Below, in pieces: positions 1 to 11,665 of a DNA stretch of 64,000 nucleotides; position 1 is the first letter of the stretch; each line of letters starts with the position of its first letter. The notes under the pieces are model-generated. The model saw nothing but the letters and a program-made list of their open reading frames with translations. It had not been told where the DNA came from and ran no database searches. A program made the position numbers and the translations under genes. The stretch is from Polytrichum commune (lineage: Eukaryota; Streptophyta; Polytrichopsida; Polytrichales; Polytrichaceae). The stretch spans positions 30,163,666 through 30,227,665 of the forward strand of contig OX485807.1 of NCBI GenBank assembly GCA_950295325.1, written 5' to 3'.

Positions 1-1600
1 CCTCTCTTGACTTCGAAGGGCTCTTGAGAGAGAATGGCCTCTATGGCATAATTGATGTGGCAATGAGGTACATGTGACTACATGTGTTAAGTTTTCATCC
101 ATACTATATCACCTATCAAGCGTAGTTCCATGTGAGACAAGGTTGGGAATGAAACGGAAGATAAAGTGGGTGTAATGAACATGGTTTAAGTGTGTGCTCA
201 TCTTCCCAAAAGGTACATACGAAATGGTCAGGAGTGCGGGAAAAATGAGGCTAGGCTCAACACATAAAGTGAGCCTTAAGTAATCGTGTTGAAAGGACTA
301 TCTAGTGTGGTTGAATACCAATGTTAACATTACAATATAGAAATATTATGTCATCTCTCACTTTGGAATTGAATAAACCTCATTGCTTCAAAATTGAAAA
401 AATTCATTTCAATGCTATTATACTCTTGGGGTTCAAGGTTCCAACACCATTGCATCAAAGAAGTTCAAATATGGAATTTAGGGAGTAAAATAAAATATTT
501 CATTCTAAGAAAATATGTTAATTATATTTGGAGTCATGTAGAATTTTACAAAGAGCTATAAGCATATAAATAAAGTTTATTTTTCTTTTTGGAAAATTTT
601 CTCCAAATTAATCACGATTAAGATACACTTCAAAATTTGCTTGATTACTCATAAGATCAACTCGGACATAGGATAAACAACGATAGTAAGAAAAAACCCC
701 ATTGTAATAAAGCATGCCATCGCCACTTGTCCTTTTCCAATTTGGGTGTAGACAATCAAATGAGCCATTATTTTGCCATTTGTCAGGAAATCAAAGCGTC
801 CCAATACTAACTGTATATGAAATCAATTGTTCATCCAAGAACAAAAAGATTGTCATGACTCATTACTAAATTTCATTTGTGGTAGCTTGATATCATCTAT
901 AACTTAAGCTTTTGTCCATCAACTTATTGATTATGATTGATAACCAACTCAAGTATGTAAAAGACTCGCTGCTCTTCTGGCTCGTCATCCACTCTCCTCT
1001 CGTTTGTTGGCTCGACAGACACTATGCATCAACTTCTTCGTTTCAAGAGCAAATTTCCTAACCACTTTGTGTTCACACTTGGACGTTACTTGTTCTTGTT
1101 ATTTTTGGTCCACTTTATGTAATGTGGATGTTAATTATAGTATATAGTATATATAGTATATATATATAAGTGCTCCCTAGAATGCATTGAAAGAAATCTA
1201 GTTAACTATAGTTATTTCGGTAGCTATTGATTATCTATTTTAAAAATTTTGGGTGATAAATGAGTAGCTTCAATCCTTGACCTATATTTGAGAAGAAGGT
1301 GCACAAAATCTAAGAAAGGTTTGGTATAGTGAATAGCCATGAATTGGCATGAGCAAAGTGGACGACTACAATTGTAGTCTTTCATAATAAAGGACAGAGC
1401 CTCACGGTTCTACCGTTTTCTTGTTATCTAGTGCAATGGCCCATATAATTCGTGGATGATTTCTGTCCATCCGAACCTTCATCCACACCACTTCGTTCGC
1501 ATATATTTATTCGGCGGTAGCGCCAACCAGGTGACCTTGTGTGGGCCCGCTTAAACACAGAATAATACGGCCATGCAAATACAAAACAACCAATAATATA
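1..1600. other. AT-rich flank, no gene seen
   Basis: No reading frame here resembles a known protein. The stretch is AT-rich, with a short TA-rich simple repeat around 1137-1168. It probably includes the upstream region of the receptor-like kinase gene at 3330, but no promoter element can be assigned with confidence. Confidence 0.5.
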
Positions 1601-1649
1601 CCATACGATGTGGAGTATAATATACGATACGAAAGTAGTGAGACGTGAG

Positions 1650-3217
1650 TTGAGTTCGTTAGGAGGGGGGCTTCTTGGCAATTGTGGCGCCTCTTTCTCT
1701 CTCCTCTCTGTCTCTGTTTCTCTCTCTATTCTTCTTCCTCTTCCCGTGCCTTCGCTTCCTCCATCATGGCTTTCTTCTCAAGCATCCATTCACCTACAGG
1801 GTCAACTCATCAGCTCCCTGCAATCCTCACACCACATAATCCGCCATAGCCTCCGTTTTTGTGCCTTTTTTCCCCTTCTCTGTAGCTCAATCGGCGCCAG
1901 ACAGTAAGCTCAGGTGACCAAAAAGGCTGGCTGTTGGCGGAGTGATTAACTTAGATCGGAGATTAGTTGGCGGGAGTTTTGTCTGTGTCGATCGGGGCTT
2001 CAATGGCTGCAGGCCTCATCACAGCTAACAATCTTCCACAGTTTCGTTCTCTTGTGAATTTTTTTGTGACTCTACCACCGTTAGTTGAATCGGTGGTGGT
2101 GAGTTGTGAGCGTGGGAAGTCTCTTAATTAGAGACAAGTGTGCGTGTTCGGTGCTTGCAGCGACTTTCGTAGCTCACAATCTGCCCGATTTTTTAGTGTA
2201 TTGCTGTTCTTCTGGAGCTGCCTTGGGCTAAGTCGAGGTGGATTCAAGGTGTGGTTTTATGGGGTTTAAGCTTAGACAGCCGATTGATTTTTATGCGAGA
2301 GGCGCGCTGGATTGAATTGTTTGAGGCTGATCTGGTGCAGTGGAGGTCGAAGATTGTGAACTGCGTTTGTTCGTTTTTGTGATTGAGCACTTTGGTTGAG
2401 CTTGAGGGCTGTTGACGTGCGGAGTGCAAGCGGGGAGAGGACTTGATCATCGTGAACAGGAGTCGAGGTAAATGACGGATTTAACTTTTTTGTTTTTGTC
2501 TCTAGTGATCATCAAACAGCATTTCGTTTGGTACTGCGAGGATTTGGTATCTACTTAAGATACACACTTTTATATGTACGGGGTGCGTTTATGACATTCT
2601 CTGATATGTTTGACTGGTTGGATTTTATGTAATGATAAGAGACTTCACCCGAGTCGCCTGTTTGTTTCCCCACCAGTATATCTTGCACATACACTGCAAT
2701 ATCTTGAACCCCTCAAGCAAGTGGGGTTTCTCCGATTTTACATCTTGTCATATGTATTTACTTGATTGTGAGGTTAAAAATGGCATGTGCGCAATGCAAG
2801 GCAGTAGAAGGGGAGCATGTGGAATCCAATGCCTATCACTGTTCACTTTTTCAGGGCCCCATATATGTTGTCATTTAGTGGACATGCCTTTGCTCCCGGC
2901 CAGTACACAGAGTGTGATACTCTTCTAACTTAAAAGCATTGCTTGACAACAGGATTGAGATGGTCTTCTAATGGTTTGGAGAGTGGCTGACATCAATTGT
3001 TATGATGTAATTGGATATCAGTTTCCGCGTTTGGAATCGGAGGAGGAGGAGGAATGTGAAAAGGGGTTTTCTGAACCGATGCTGGTCGAAGTATTCATAT
3101 TGGCTATACCATCGATTTCAATGGAAAAGCTTCCGAGTCTATTCCTCACAAAATAACACTGGTCGCGGAACGAAACCATTTGGAAGGGTTATCTATTTGG
3201 TAGAGTGTTTTTCCCAG
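1650..3217 (+). other. Probable 5' leader of the receptor-like kinase gene, with a leader intron
   Basis: A strongly pyrimidine-rich block (about 1690-1750, CT repeats) resembles plant transcript 5' ends. It is followed by GT-rich non-coding sequence. A good splice donor (GAG|GTAAAT) lies at 2467/2468, and a pyrimidine-rich acceptor (TTTTTCCCAG) ends at 3217, about 110 bp before the CDS start. The intervening open frames match no family I recognise. I infer a long 5' leader with one intron. An alternative is that undetected short coding exons lie here, since related MRH1/MDIS genes have several 5' exons encoding LRRs. Confidence 0.35.
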
Positions 3218-3329
3218 GTAGATGGGTGTTAGACTATGGATTTGGTGCTCACGAACTCAAAGGGGCTATTGATGTTGAGTATTTGGGAGGTGGGAAGCGT
3301 CTGAGGCAGATAAAAAAAGGTTGGATCAA

Positions 3330-4691
3330 ATGGAGCTCCACAAGGCGTGCTCTTCAAAGGGCAAGGCGCTATGGCTATGGGCGGGCATGTCATTTCTCGC
3401 TTTAGTTTCAGGACGGCCACTACCAGGGGTATTGAAAATCGATGCACGCCAGATGGTGGAAGGTTCTTCGCTGTTTGATCCTGTGGGAGCCCTGAAGAAT
3501 TCTACTGCAGGGCAATTAGCGGCAAACAACAAGCCATCTTCATCGTCAGGATCATCATCGTCTACATCCAACTATATATGGATCTACGCTGTGGGATTTG
3601 GGTCTGCTCTCTTTCTGATCATCAGCATCTCATTGATTGCGATTCTGTATCTTCGTCATAAGAGGAGACCCACTGCTGTGAGTCCCTGGAAGCAAGGAAT
3701 GAGTGGGCAGCTCTCCCGCGTATTTGAGACCAGCGTAACGCGTCTGAAAAGGGAGGAAGTGGAGGCGGCATGTGAGGATTTCAGTAACATCATAGGCTCA
3801 TCTACAGACAGTGTTGTGTACAAAGGAACTCTGGCAAATGGAACAGAGATTGCTGCCACCAGCATACGTGTAGCGGCATCAAACTGGACTTCTCAAAGTG
3901 AACTTTGTTTCCGTAGGAAAGTTGAAGCACTGGCAAGAATGAAGCATTCTCAGTTAGTAAACCTTGTTGGGTACTGCTCTGAGGAGGACCCGTTCACCCG
4001 AATACTTATCTTTGAGTATGCCAGCAATGGAACCCTGCATGACCATCTACATAACAAGGAGAGCGAACATTTGGACTGGGCCACTCGAATGCGGGTGGTG
4101 ATGGGTACTGCATGTGCCTTATCCTACATGCATCATGAGTTGAATCCTCCTGCCAGCCATCTCAACTTTGACACGACATCCATCTACTTGACTGATGACT
4201 ATGCTGCGAAGGTTGCCAATTTCGGGGTGACAAAGATGACGTTAGCAAAAACGGAGCGCCAGAGAACCAGATGGTTGGGCTTTCGGGCAGTTGGGAACGA
4301 TGATACAGAAAGCTCTGACCGCCAGAGCCCTGATTTCGAGAGCAACATGTATAGCTTTGGTGTGTTTATGCTTGAGGTTATTACTGGCCGGCTCCCACAG
4401 AGTGAACACACAGGCTCACTTGTGGACTGGGCAAATGAGTATCTCACTGATGCTAAGATGGTCTGGTACATGGTGGATCCTACCTTGAAGTCATATAACC
4501 ATGATGAACTTGTTGCACTTTGCAAGATTGTCACAGTTTGTCTCTCCTCAAGAACCAGGAGGCCATCAATGCGTAAAGTTACTTCGATGTTGTCTGACGC
4601 CCTGAAAATGACTCCCGAGTCTGCTGCGCCAAAGTCAACTGCCTTGCTATGGGCTCAACTTGAGCTACAAGATGATACCACGGAGTCATAG
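3330..4691 (+). CDS. Receptor-like pseudokinase, MRH1/MALE DISCOVERER group, short ectodomain
   Basis: The predicted protein has 453 residues and is single-exon from ATG 3330; the frame is closed by TGA at 3276. Residues 1-30 look like a signal peptide, with a hydrophobic core at about 14-27. A short Ser-rich extracellular stretch (to about 82) contains no LRR. One membrane segment lies at about 84-108, followed by a basic stop-transfer (RHKRR). The juxtamembrane motif LKREEVEAACEDFSNIIG and the C-terminal ALLWAQLEL are typical of the Arabidopsis MRH1/MDIS/At2g40270 group. The kinase domain (about 155-430) is degenerate: the glycine loop is eroded, the VAIK lysine position lies in EIAATSI, HRD reads HLN (277-279) and DFG reads NFG (297-299). 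It is therefore a predicted inactive kinase at the plasma membrane. In Arabidopsis, relatives act in pollen-tube guidance and root-hair growth; any role here is inference. LRRs could be supplied by undetected upstream exons, but a signal peptide directly at this start argues for a complete short form. Confidence 0.85.
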   Translation: MELHKACSSKGKALWLWAGMSFLALVSGRPLPGVLKIDARQMVEGSSLFDPVGALKNSTAGQLAANNKPSSSSGSSSSTSNYIWIYAVGFGSALFLIISISLIAILYLRHKRRPTAVSPWKQGMSGQLSRVFETSVTRLKREEVEAACEDFSNIIGSSTDSVVYKGTLANGTEIAATSIRVAASNWTSQSELCFRRKVEALARMKHSQLVNLVGYCSEEDPFTRILIFEYASNGTLHDHLHNKESEHLDWATRMRVVMGTACALSYMHHELNPPASHLNFDTTSIYLTDDYAAKVANFGVTKMTLAKTERQRTRWLGFRAVGNDDTESSDRQSPDFESNMYSFGVFMLEVITGRLPQSEHTGSLVDWANEYLTDAKMVWYMVDPTLKSYNHDELVALCKIVTVCLSSRTRRPSMRKVTSMLSDALKMTPESAAPKSTALLWAQLELQDDTTES

Positions 4692-7032
4692 TCCCAGGAC
4701 TTACTCATAAGCTTTTTGTGCAGGCTTTCTACCTGGCCTCATGAAAGCACTAAATCGTCTGGTTGTACAGTAGTAGTGTCCAGGTCGTCAGTTAGTGGCA
4801 TCTCAAGATGTAATGAATCGTTTCTCCCGAACAAATTGTTTGATATAGGAAAAAATGTAGGAAAAAGGGGGATTCTGGGTTACAAGAACCATTCGAAAAC
4901 TAAGACATTGAAATTTCTTCCACTGTAATATCCGCAACTCCTGACAGAGTTGTACAATATAAAGGACTGCGAGTCCTTGCTGAATGCTTCAAAAAGAGAA
5001 GCACATCATTTGAGAATTTTTGTTTCTGATCGCAAATTGAAGGTCTCTGCTCACGAAGTGGAGCAGGCGCAGCTCATACACGAAAGTTTCCAAATGCATC
5101 CAGACTGATCGCTTGTGATGAGGTTTGTCTTCAGGCTCACTCGTACTTCTCTTTCTGATTGGGTAGGGGCTGGTTTACTTCTGTTGCATAGCTTTTTATT
5201 TTGTAGACTTCAAGGGTGTCAGTTATGGTGACTAAGTGGGTAAGTGACATTCTACACTGAATACAGTCTGTCTCACCTCTCATTATATTGAATTTCTCTT
5301 CCACAGGTCATATATGACTATTGAGGGAGTTCTACACACTGGAGTTGAGTGCCTATGCATTTCATGTACATGACCACCCTGTTCTCCAGTTATCACTTGT
5401 CGTGAGTTGGAGACCTGAAGCTATGGATGGATTCACAAGCAATATCTGTCTTGGTAAGTTCTCTTGCGATTATGTTATGTCAAATCTGTTTGGTTGTTGT
5501 CAAGATTTATGTTCATGACCACATATTGACTTGGTAGTAGAAAATAGCACTCAAGGTTCAGATATGTGATGTGTATGGTTAGACTAATGCTATCATAAAT
5601 GTCAAAACCTGGTACTTGGGACCATCTGGTATGGAGGGCTTATTGATATTTTGTCACTGTGTGTGCTTTGGTGGCAGGTGTTTAAAATGAGCAGCGGTGT
5701 TTCGAAAAGACAGCTGTAAAATTTGTGTTGGTACCTGCATCGATAACAGACATAGCCTTTTCTACTAGATGCCCGCTCTGAATTTTGGTTGCACAGTTAC
5801 TTCTGCCATGATAGTACTCTGTACAACTTTTGTTTGGTGAATATCACTATGTAAAAATTATTGCTTGTAGGTTTTTCTAACGTTTTAAACTTCATGTACA
5901 TTTGAATGGATCAGAGGAAGTAGTTGTCCTATTCACAAGTTGAGTCCAAGATGAGCATTTTATGTTATCTAGCTTCCCCTACTGTGTGGATGTTTTGCTA
6001 TTCACGTTTCTGCTAGCATGATTGACACAAAGGTCCTATAGTGCCGGACACTTACAACTAGTAAATTTCCCTTTGCTAGAATTGTTAAGGAAAGTGTTGC
6101 ACACTGGTTAGATGCAATGTTGGAATGCAATTAGGAAGAACTTTGCTCTGGCTTCATTATGTCATTTTCCAATTTGAATCATCTGTTTTTTTCATGGAGC
6201 CATAGATGCTCAAAGATAAGGCATGTTAGCAAATTGGGCTTGTCAGTTATAAGTATTTGGCAACGTAGTATATATTACAGAGAGGTTGTAGCTTGTTTTC
6301 TTCTCTAGATTGATCGCCACAATCCATCCAAGTTCTTCATTCTTTGTACACATGGTCTATTATGTCTATCTACTCGTTGAAGGCTTGCACTTCTCAGACT
6401 TGGGTGTTAAGGTGAAGATATACCTTGGAGATCTGAGTTAATCTAACATAATGCTTTACATATCGTTGTAAACCAAAATAGAGCATTTGCCCGTGTAATG
6501 TGTGATTAGGTTTCACTACTGTGCTCAAATGGATTACCAAGGACGAATCTCACCTGTGAAAATCTACTTGTGAGGATAGCATTTCCCTATATGGCTACGA
6601 GGTGAACTCAACTTGAAGAGGGTCAAGATGTGACAACAACATTGATCAGGGACTAAAGTCAAGAAGTTTCCTTACATACCCATATCTTAATGTTCGATTG
6701 TCTTCTCAACACTCAAATATCTTGTTCTTGATTAAGTGATAGGTGCTTCGATGATGAGTTTTGCTCTGTCAATTAAACGATGTTGCATCAGCAAAGAAGG
6801 TTAGATGGATTACGGCTGATTTCCCTTAAGTTGTATGCATGCACATGGTCATTGATTCAATCAAAGTGTCAACAAACACATCAACATATTCACTCAACGA
6901 TCACTCAATTAAAATTAGTAGTCTCAATTCAAAAGTACAGAACTCACAAAAATATTTTGTAACGAAAGAAAATTGCGGGTGCACAAAATACCATAGTATA
7001 AGATTACTTCAACAATAGTCATTCTTATTTGA
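4692..7032. other. 3' UTR and convergent intergenic region
   Basis: This lies between the stop of the receptor-like pseudokinase and the stop of the convergent F-box gene. Splice-like sites (a GAG|GTTTGT-type donor near 5121, a TTCCACAG acceptor near 5307) suggest the kinase transcript may have a spliced 3' UTR. No open frame resembles a protein family. Confidence 0.35.
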
Positions 7033-9167
7033 CTACACTGAAGCATCCAGTCTTGGCTCATAGGAAATGCCATCTATGAGGCCATATCTGAGCTTGTGAT
7101 CAGCCAATGGGCAGTATGGTATCCTCCGCCAAACCCTTGTCTTTAAATCATATGTTAAGATGAGCCTGTCTCTTCCTCGCACAATCAACAACACAAGGTT
7201 TGTTGATCCAATGCATATGAATCTCCTTCCACCACTCAAAAACTCCTCACACAAGAGCTCCGGCATGCGATCCACCTGCTCAATTGTGAAGGCAACCATT
7301 ACTTATTCCACTTGGTTTATGTGCTGCTTTGTTGGTCAAAGGAAACAACATACCTTGGAATTGTGGAGGTTGTGATGCATTCTGCTTCATAGTTCCCTTT
7401 TATGCTATGTGATTTTCACCCGGAAGAGATGATGCGCACCATATGAAGTTTCTTAGGTTGACCACGCATTCAAACACATTCATCTCATTCAGAAAATGTC
7501 ATGTGAACCAACATATTGTTTAGAACATTCTTCAAGGATGTGCACTATCTTCTCCCGATGGGAATTACGTTAAAAAATAACCATTGGGTGGACCCCGCAA
7601 GCTTCTTGTACAACACATTAAATTGGGATTGCAATTGAATTTGGATATTGTGACTTTGACTCCATAACGGGACCTAACACATGAAGAAGTGCCTATCTTT
7701 TAAGGGCAAGCACTGGTTCGATCGGAGAACTAAGAGTTTTTTTAAAAATCAAATGAAACAGAAATCGACAACATAAGACTGCCGTACTTTTCTACTTCAC
7801 TTACATTTATTTCCCCATCATCAGAGATTTCTTCTCTACCTTGCCAGACATGAAAAGAAACGGAGGAACAGGGGAGGAACTAATTCCAACATTTTCAGGT
7901 GGGAGATCTGACTTTCAATGAAAAATTTATAGATTTCTCTAAGCTTCACCATGTTGCCTGTGTACATAATACTTCAAGAGCGGTAAACTTTTAGAGGACA
8001 AAAGGGGAAGAGTATGTAGCAGTGCATATCCAGAAGATTAGGGCAGTCCATTGGGAGTCTGCAGAATACTTAATGTTTTCCTTGACCCTTGAAAAATTGG
8101 CAAACTCCAGTCATTAGGACAAGGTAGTCATTTAATTGAGTGCTCACAATTTGGACTGATTCATTAGGGTAAACAGTATCGGTAAGAAGGGGTTAAGTTG
8201 CACAAACCTCCTTCCACTCCAATTCGGGCCTCTGGAGCTCCCAAACACATATACATTTTGTTAGGTTGTTTTCACGCAGCCCTCCCACGGTATAAATGCA
8301 CCCCTGACATTCAATTAAGGTGTGGCTCTCAAGAACATGGCGCATGGGCGCATGAATCTGCGACCAAACTCCATCGCGCAAGTTATAAGCCACCAACCCA
8401 TCCGGAGGGTCACAACACCATGAATACAAAATCTCACCGGACAGCAGAGTTCTTCTGGAGGGAAACAGAGGCCCTCTTGGAATTTCACCGGTGATGTGCC
8501 AAGAGTTAGTGGCAGAGTTGTACACCTCCGTCGTCGGGTAATACACATCGTAGATGCCATAAATCCCAACTACAACAATCCGATAGTTCCTCGTGGTCAT
8601 GTCCACTGCCATTCCTGCCATGTGGTAGGTTTGGATCTTGAGCATGGGGGGGAGCTCCCGCCATAGCTTTGTGAGAGGGTTGCAGACCACAAGAGTGGTG
8701 CGTCCATTTGCACAGGAACTGAAGCAAAGAAGCCCTCCCGCTGCTGCGACAGGAAAAAACATGTGGTTTATGGGTAAGGAGGGCGGGAGAAGCTCCAGCC
8801 ATTTGTTCGCTGTTGGGTTGTATGTGTAAGTTTCCCTGTAGTCTTGGTTTCTGAGAAGAAGGAACCATGGGCCTTGGGAGGGGGCCTCTTTGAGAAGCTC
8901 AAGAAACGTTGGGGTGGCTTTCAGAGCGTTCCAGCTCTTGCAGACAGAGAAGAATCGGACGAGGCTAGGGTAAGGCAGATGTGCAAGGATCCGTTCTAGG
9001 ATGTGTTCAGGCAGCTGGTGCCAGAGGGTGGCATCCATAGGCACCTGATTCTCTGCAGTAAGGATGAGAGAGTGCGGTTCTTGTTCGCAATTCTCCACTT
9101 TCTCCATGTCCAGGGCTCTTGTCATTGCGCGCGTGAGGACGGATCTTGGTTTGTGCGCTTTTCCCAT
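7033..9167 (-). CDS. F-box protein with kelch/F-box-associated C-terminus (two exons)
   Basis: Exon 1 is 9167-8208 and exon 2 is 7275-7033, giving a 400-residue protein. ATG is at 9167; the codon before it is GTG. The donor is GAG|GTTTGT at 8208/8207 and the acceptor is GAGCAG|GTGGAT at 7276/7275. Splicing joins ...EWKE to VDRMPELLC..., restoring a motif typical of this family; without splicing the frame stops after 8193. The F-box is at about residues 49-92 (LPEHILERILAHLPYPSLVRF), followed by repeats such as TYNPTANKW, VCNPLTKLWRELPP and VYNSATNSW that fit a kelch/F-box-associated propeller. Plant proteins of this build and length (about 400 residues) are SCF ubiquitin-ligase substrate receptors that bind SKP1 through the F-box. 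The substrate is unknown. The intron is 932 bp. The gene converges on the receptor-like pseudokinase and diverges from MSH5. Confidence 0.88.
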
Positions 9168-11665
9168 CACCGGAATACCAAAAGCAAAGTCACATCAGAT
9201 ATGAAGGCATTTGAGACACATGCAGATACATGATGATGATAATGAGAGCTCCAAACCATATCAAATCTGCTGACCATGACAACTTTATAATATGATGATC
9301 ACTAGATGACACTTCTCCATATCGGCTGACTGTCTTCCATGCATCCATCAAGACAACCACCTTGAATCATTCCTTACAACTCCTCACGAGTCTGTGCCGA
9401 TCAATGCGACTCTAACCGTGAATTTCCCGTCCATTCCAGCCAACTCAATCAATGAAGAACTCAACCCTTTCTACTCCACGCCCATTCTTTTCCACTGTGA
9501 TCAAAACACAGTTCTGCGACAACAAAGTCACCAAAGACATCAACAGAGCCGTCTAATCTATAGAGGCAATCCACATGCACTGAAAACACACGCACTCAAA
9601 TGGCCTCATATCTGCTCAGCCGGCTAGAGAACTTAGAAATCTCCCCAGAACAACTCCTGTTCATTGTGTTTGCGACCATTACTCCCAGCTTTGGCAACAC
9701 CCTACCTAAGTAGGGCAATACATGGTTGTTTGTCTCATGATGATCAGCAGTTATTCAAGGCTTAATCTGTGATTATGATGATGATGAACATACAGTCCTG
9801 CACCTCGGATGAAGAAGAGCCCGACACAGGATCCATGCATGCGTCCCTTGAATTGTGATCACCTTGGATGAGATGATGATGATGCTGGACCGCATGTGAC
9901 GCCGAACCGTTTTGTGGTCATGCAAGGGCGGGAAGGGGAGGGAGAAATCCCGGCCCCTGCGAGTAAGGGGAAGTGAGAGGGGATGCAAGAGTCGCATGAC
10001 GATGCCCACTGGAAACCTCTCACAAAGACAAGAGGTGATGGGAAACCAATCACTCCGACTCTGTGATGCCCCTGCAGATCCGAAGGGTTTTCCAACCCAG
10101 AGGCTGGATGATGGAGCTTATCAATCTTCATTCATTGACGATGTCGATTTATGATGGGGGAAATGCATATCACCACGAAACCATTTGGCGCCCGAGGTGG
10201 TGTTCCGGGATTGGGGAAGAAAATGGCTTTCCCACAACATAACCTTTTCCCTCCCCCGCCCTCAATCTTAGTCGTCGATCTGCATGATCGGAGGGTCCAA
10301 AGGGGTCGTCAAAATGGTTGTGTCCAGTAACCTCTCTCATGCCTCCCGACCCTAGGGGTTGCATAGTTTGTAATGCACCAAACCTAGATCGGTGCAATGC
10401 ATGAGAGGCTGATCATATCGGGCAGTTCTGACACCATCCGTCAACATCTATGACTGTAATAGTGTGAAAAGTGGTGGGCCAACATCTATTTCTTAACATA
10501 ATCCCCAACAATTTCACAGCTGGAACCGGACGGAAATTTTGGTGTGATCGGGGCATGAGATAGAACCTGCCACGGCATGCCACCTTGAAATCCCAACATG
10601 ATTTATAGCTCTCACCGGCTCTCGGTGTAGGCTTTTTATGAGAAATGTTTGCTCAATAAGACATTTCTTTGTTAGTGAGTCCAAATAGGGGTATTGGTGA
10701 GCAATAGATTTTAGAAAAGAAAGAACTATATGTAGATTTCATGTTTTAAAAATAGAATATACCTTCCATATGTTGACTCGTCCGTCCTCAAGCTCATGAC
10801 TAACCATTCAATGTTGTTATGTGGGTACTCATCCAAAGGAATGGGATTGCATTTGATTCTTGATTCTTGATATGATTTACAATGTTGAAGTGACAAGTTA
10901 TGTTGCATTTACGATGCTTTAAATAATAGTTCTTCTGGGACCAACACATTCCACCACATAATGCATAAAAACTGGTGTAGTCCACATGATAAATTGCCTC
11001 AATACCACCTTGAGATTCTTGGGCACATTATGGCTCCCACGTAAAGAATTTTTTATTGAATAATGCCTTACTTGGGTGAATTTGAATCTAATATTCAAAT
11101 ATCTATTTTATTTTCAAAAATTAAATGCATTGATTTTAGATTTAAAATAAAATTCATTTTAAAACGAATTCATTTTAAAACGAATTCATTAAAAATTCCA
11201 CCACTGTCATTATTTTATTGAAATAATATATTTTCCTTGAAGCTGTCTACAACAATATGTGCAGTCATATTGCCCCATGCAAATTTATTGACATTCAAGA
11301 CTATTTTGAATATTTAATACCACATTAGCAAAATACACAATTATTATTTAATTATTTATTGATTTATTGTTGTTGCTATATAGTTGAATGTCACTGAATG
11401 ACAAGCGATGCTGCATTACGTTCTTTATTGGTTCGCTTGCACTCTAGGTTCTGCTGTTCGGGGTTAGGTGTATATGAAGAACTGATTTCAAAGTCCTCAA
11501 CAATTGTGACATTCGTTGGCTCCAGGATTGTGAGTCTCGGCCTGCTTCGGAAGTCTTTAATTGCAAAGAAGTATCACCGGACGTACTAGATCAGGACACT
11601 GTTATCCTACATTCTCAGCGGACAATAGATTTTGAACTTCAGAATACGCAGATTGTGTCATAACA
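9168..11665. other. Intergenic region between divergent F-box and MSH5 genes
   Basis: About 2.5 kb separates the two divergent start codons. The part at 9.8-10.4 kb is more GC-rich and may contain the F-box promoter or leader. 10.6-11.4 kb is AT-rich and includes a short tandem repeat of an ACGAATTCATTTTAAA-like unit at about 11146-11186. No protein-coding similarity is seen. The MSH5 leader probably starts within the last few hundred bases. Confidence 0.4.

Noticed and set aside
2632-3232. Open frames before the receptor-like pseudokinase as extra coding exons
   Set aside because: They show no LRR or signal-peptide pattern and overlap each other in different frames; treated as leader or intron.
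8315-8868. Additional minus-strand and plus-strand frames over the F-box gene
   Set aside because: They are shadow frames of the real F-box exon 1.
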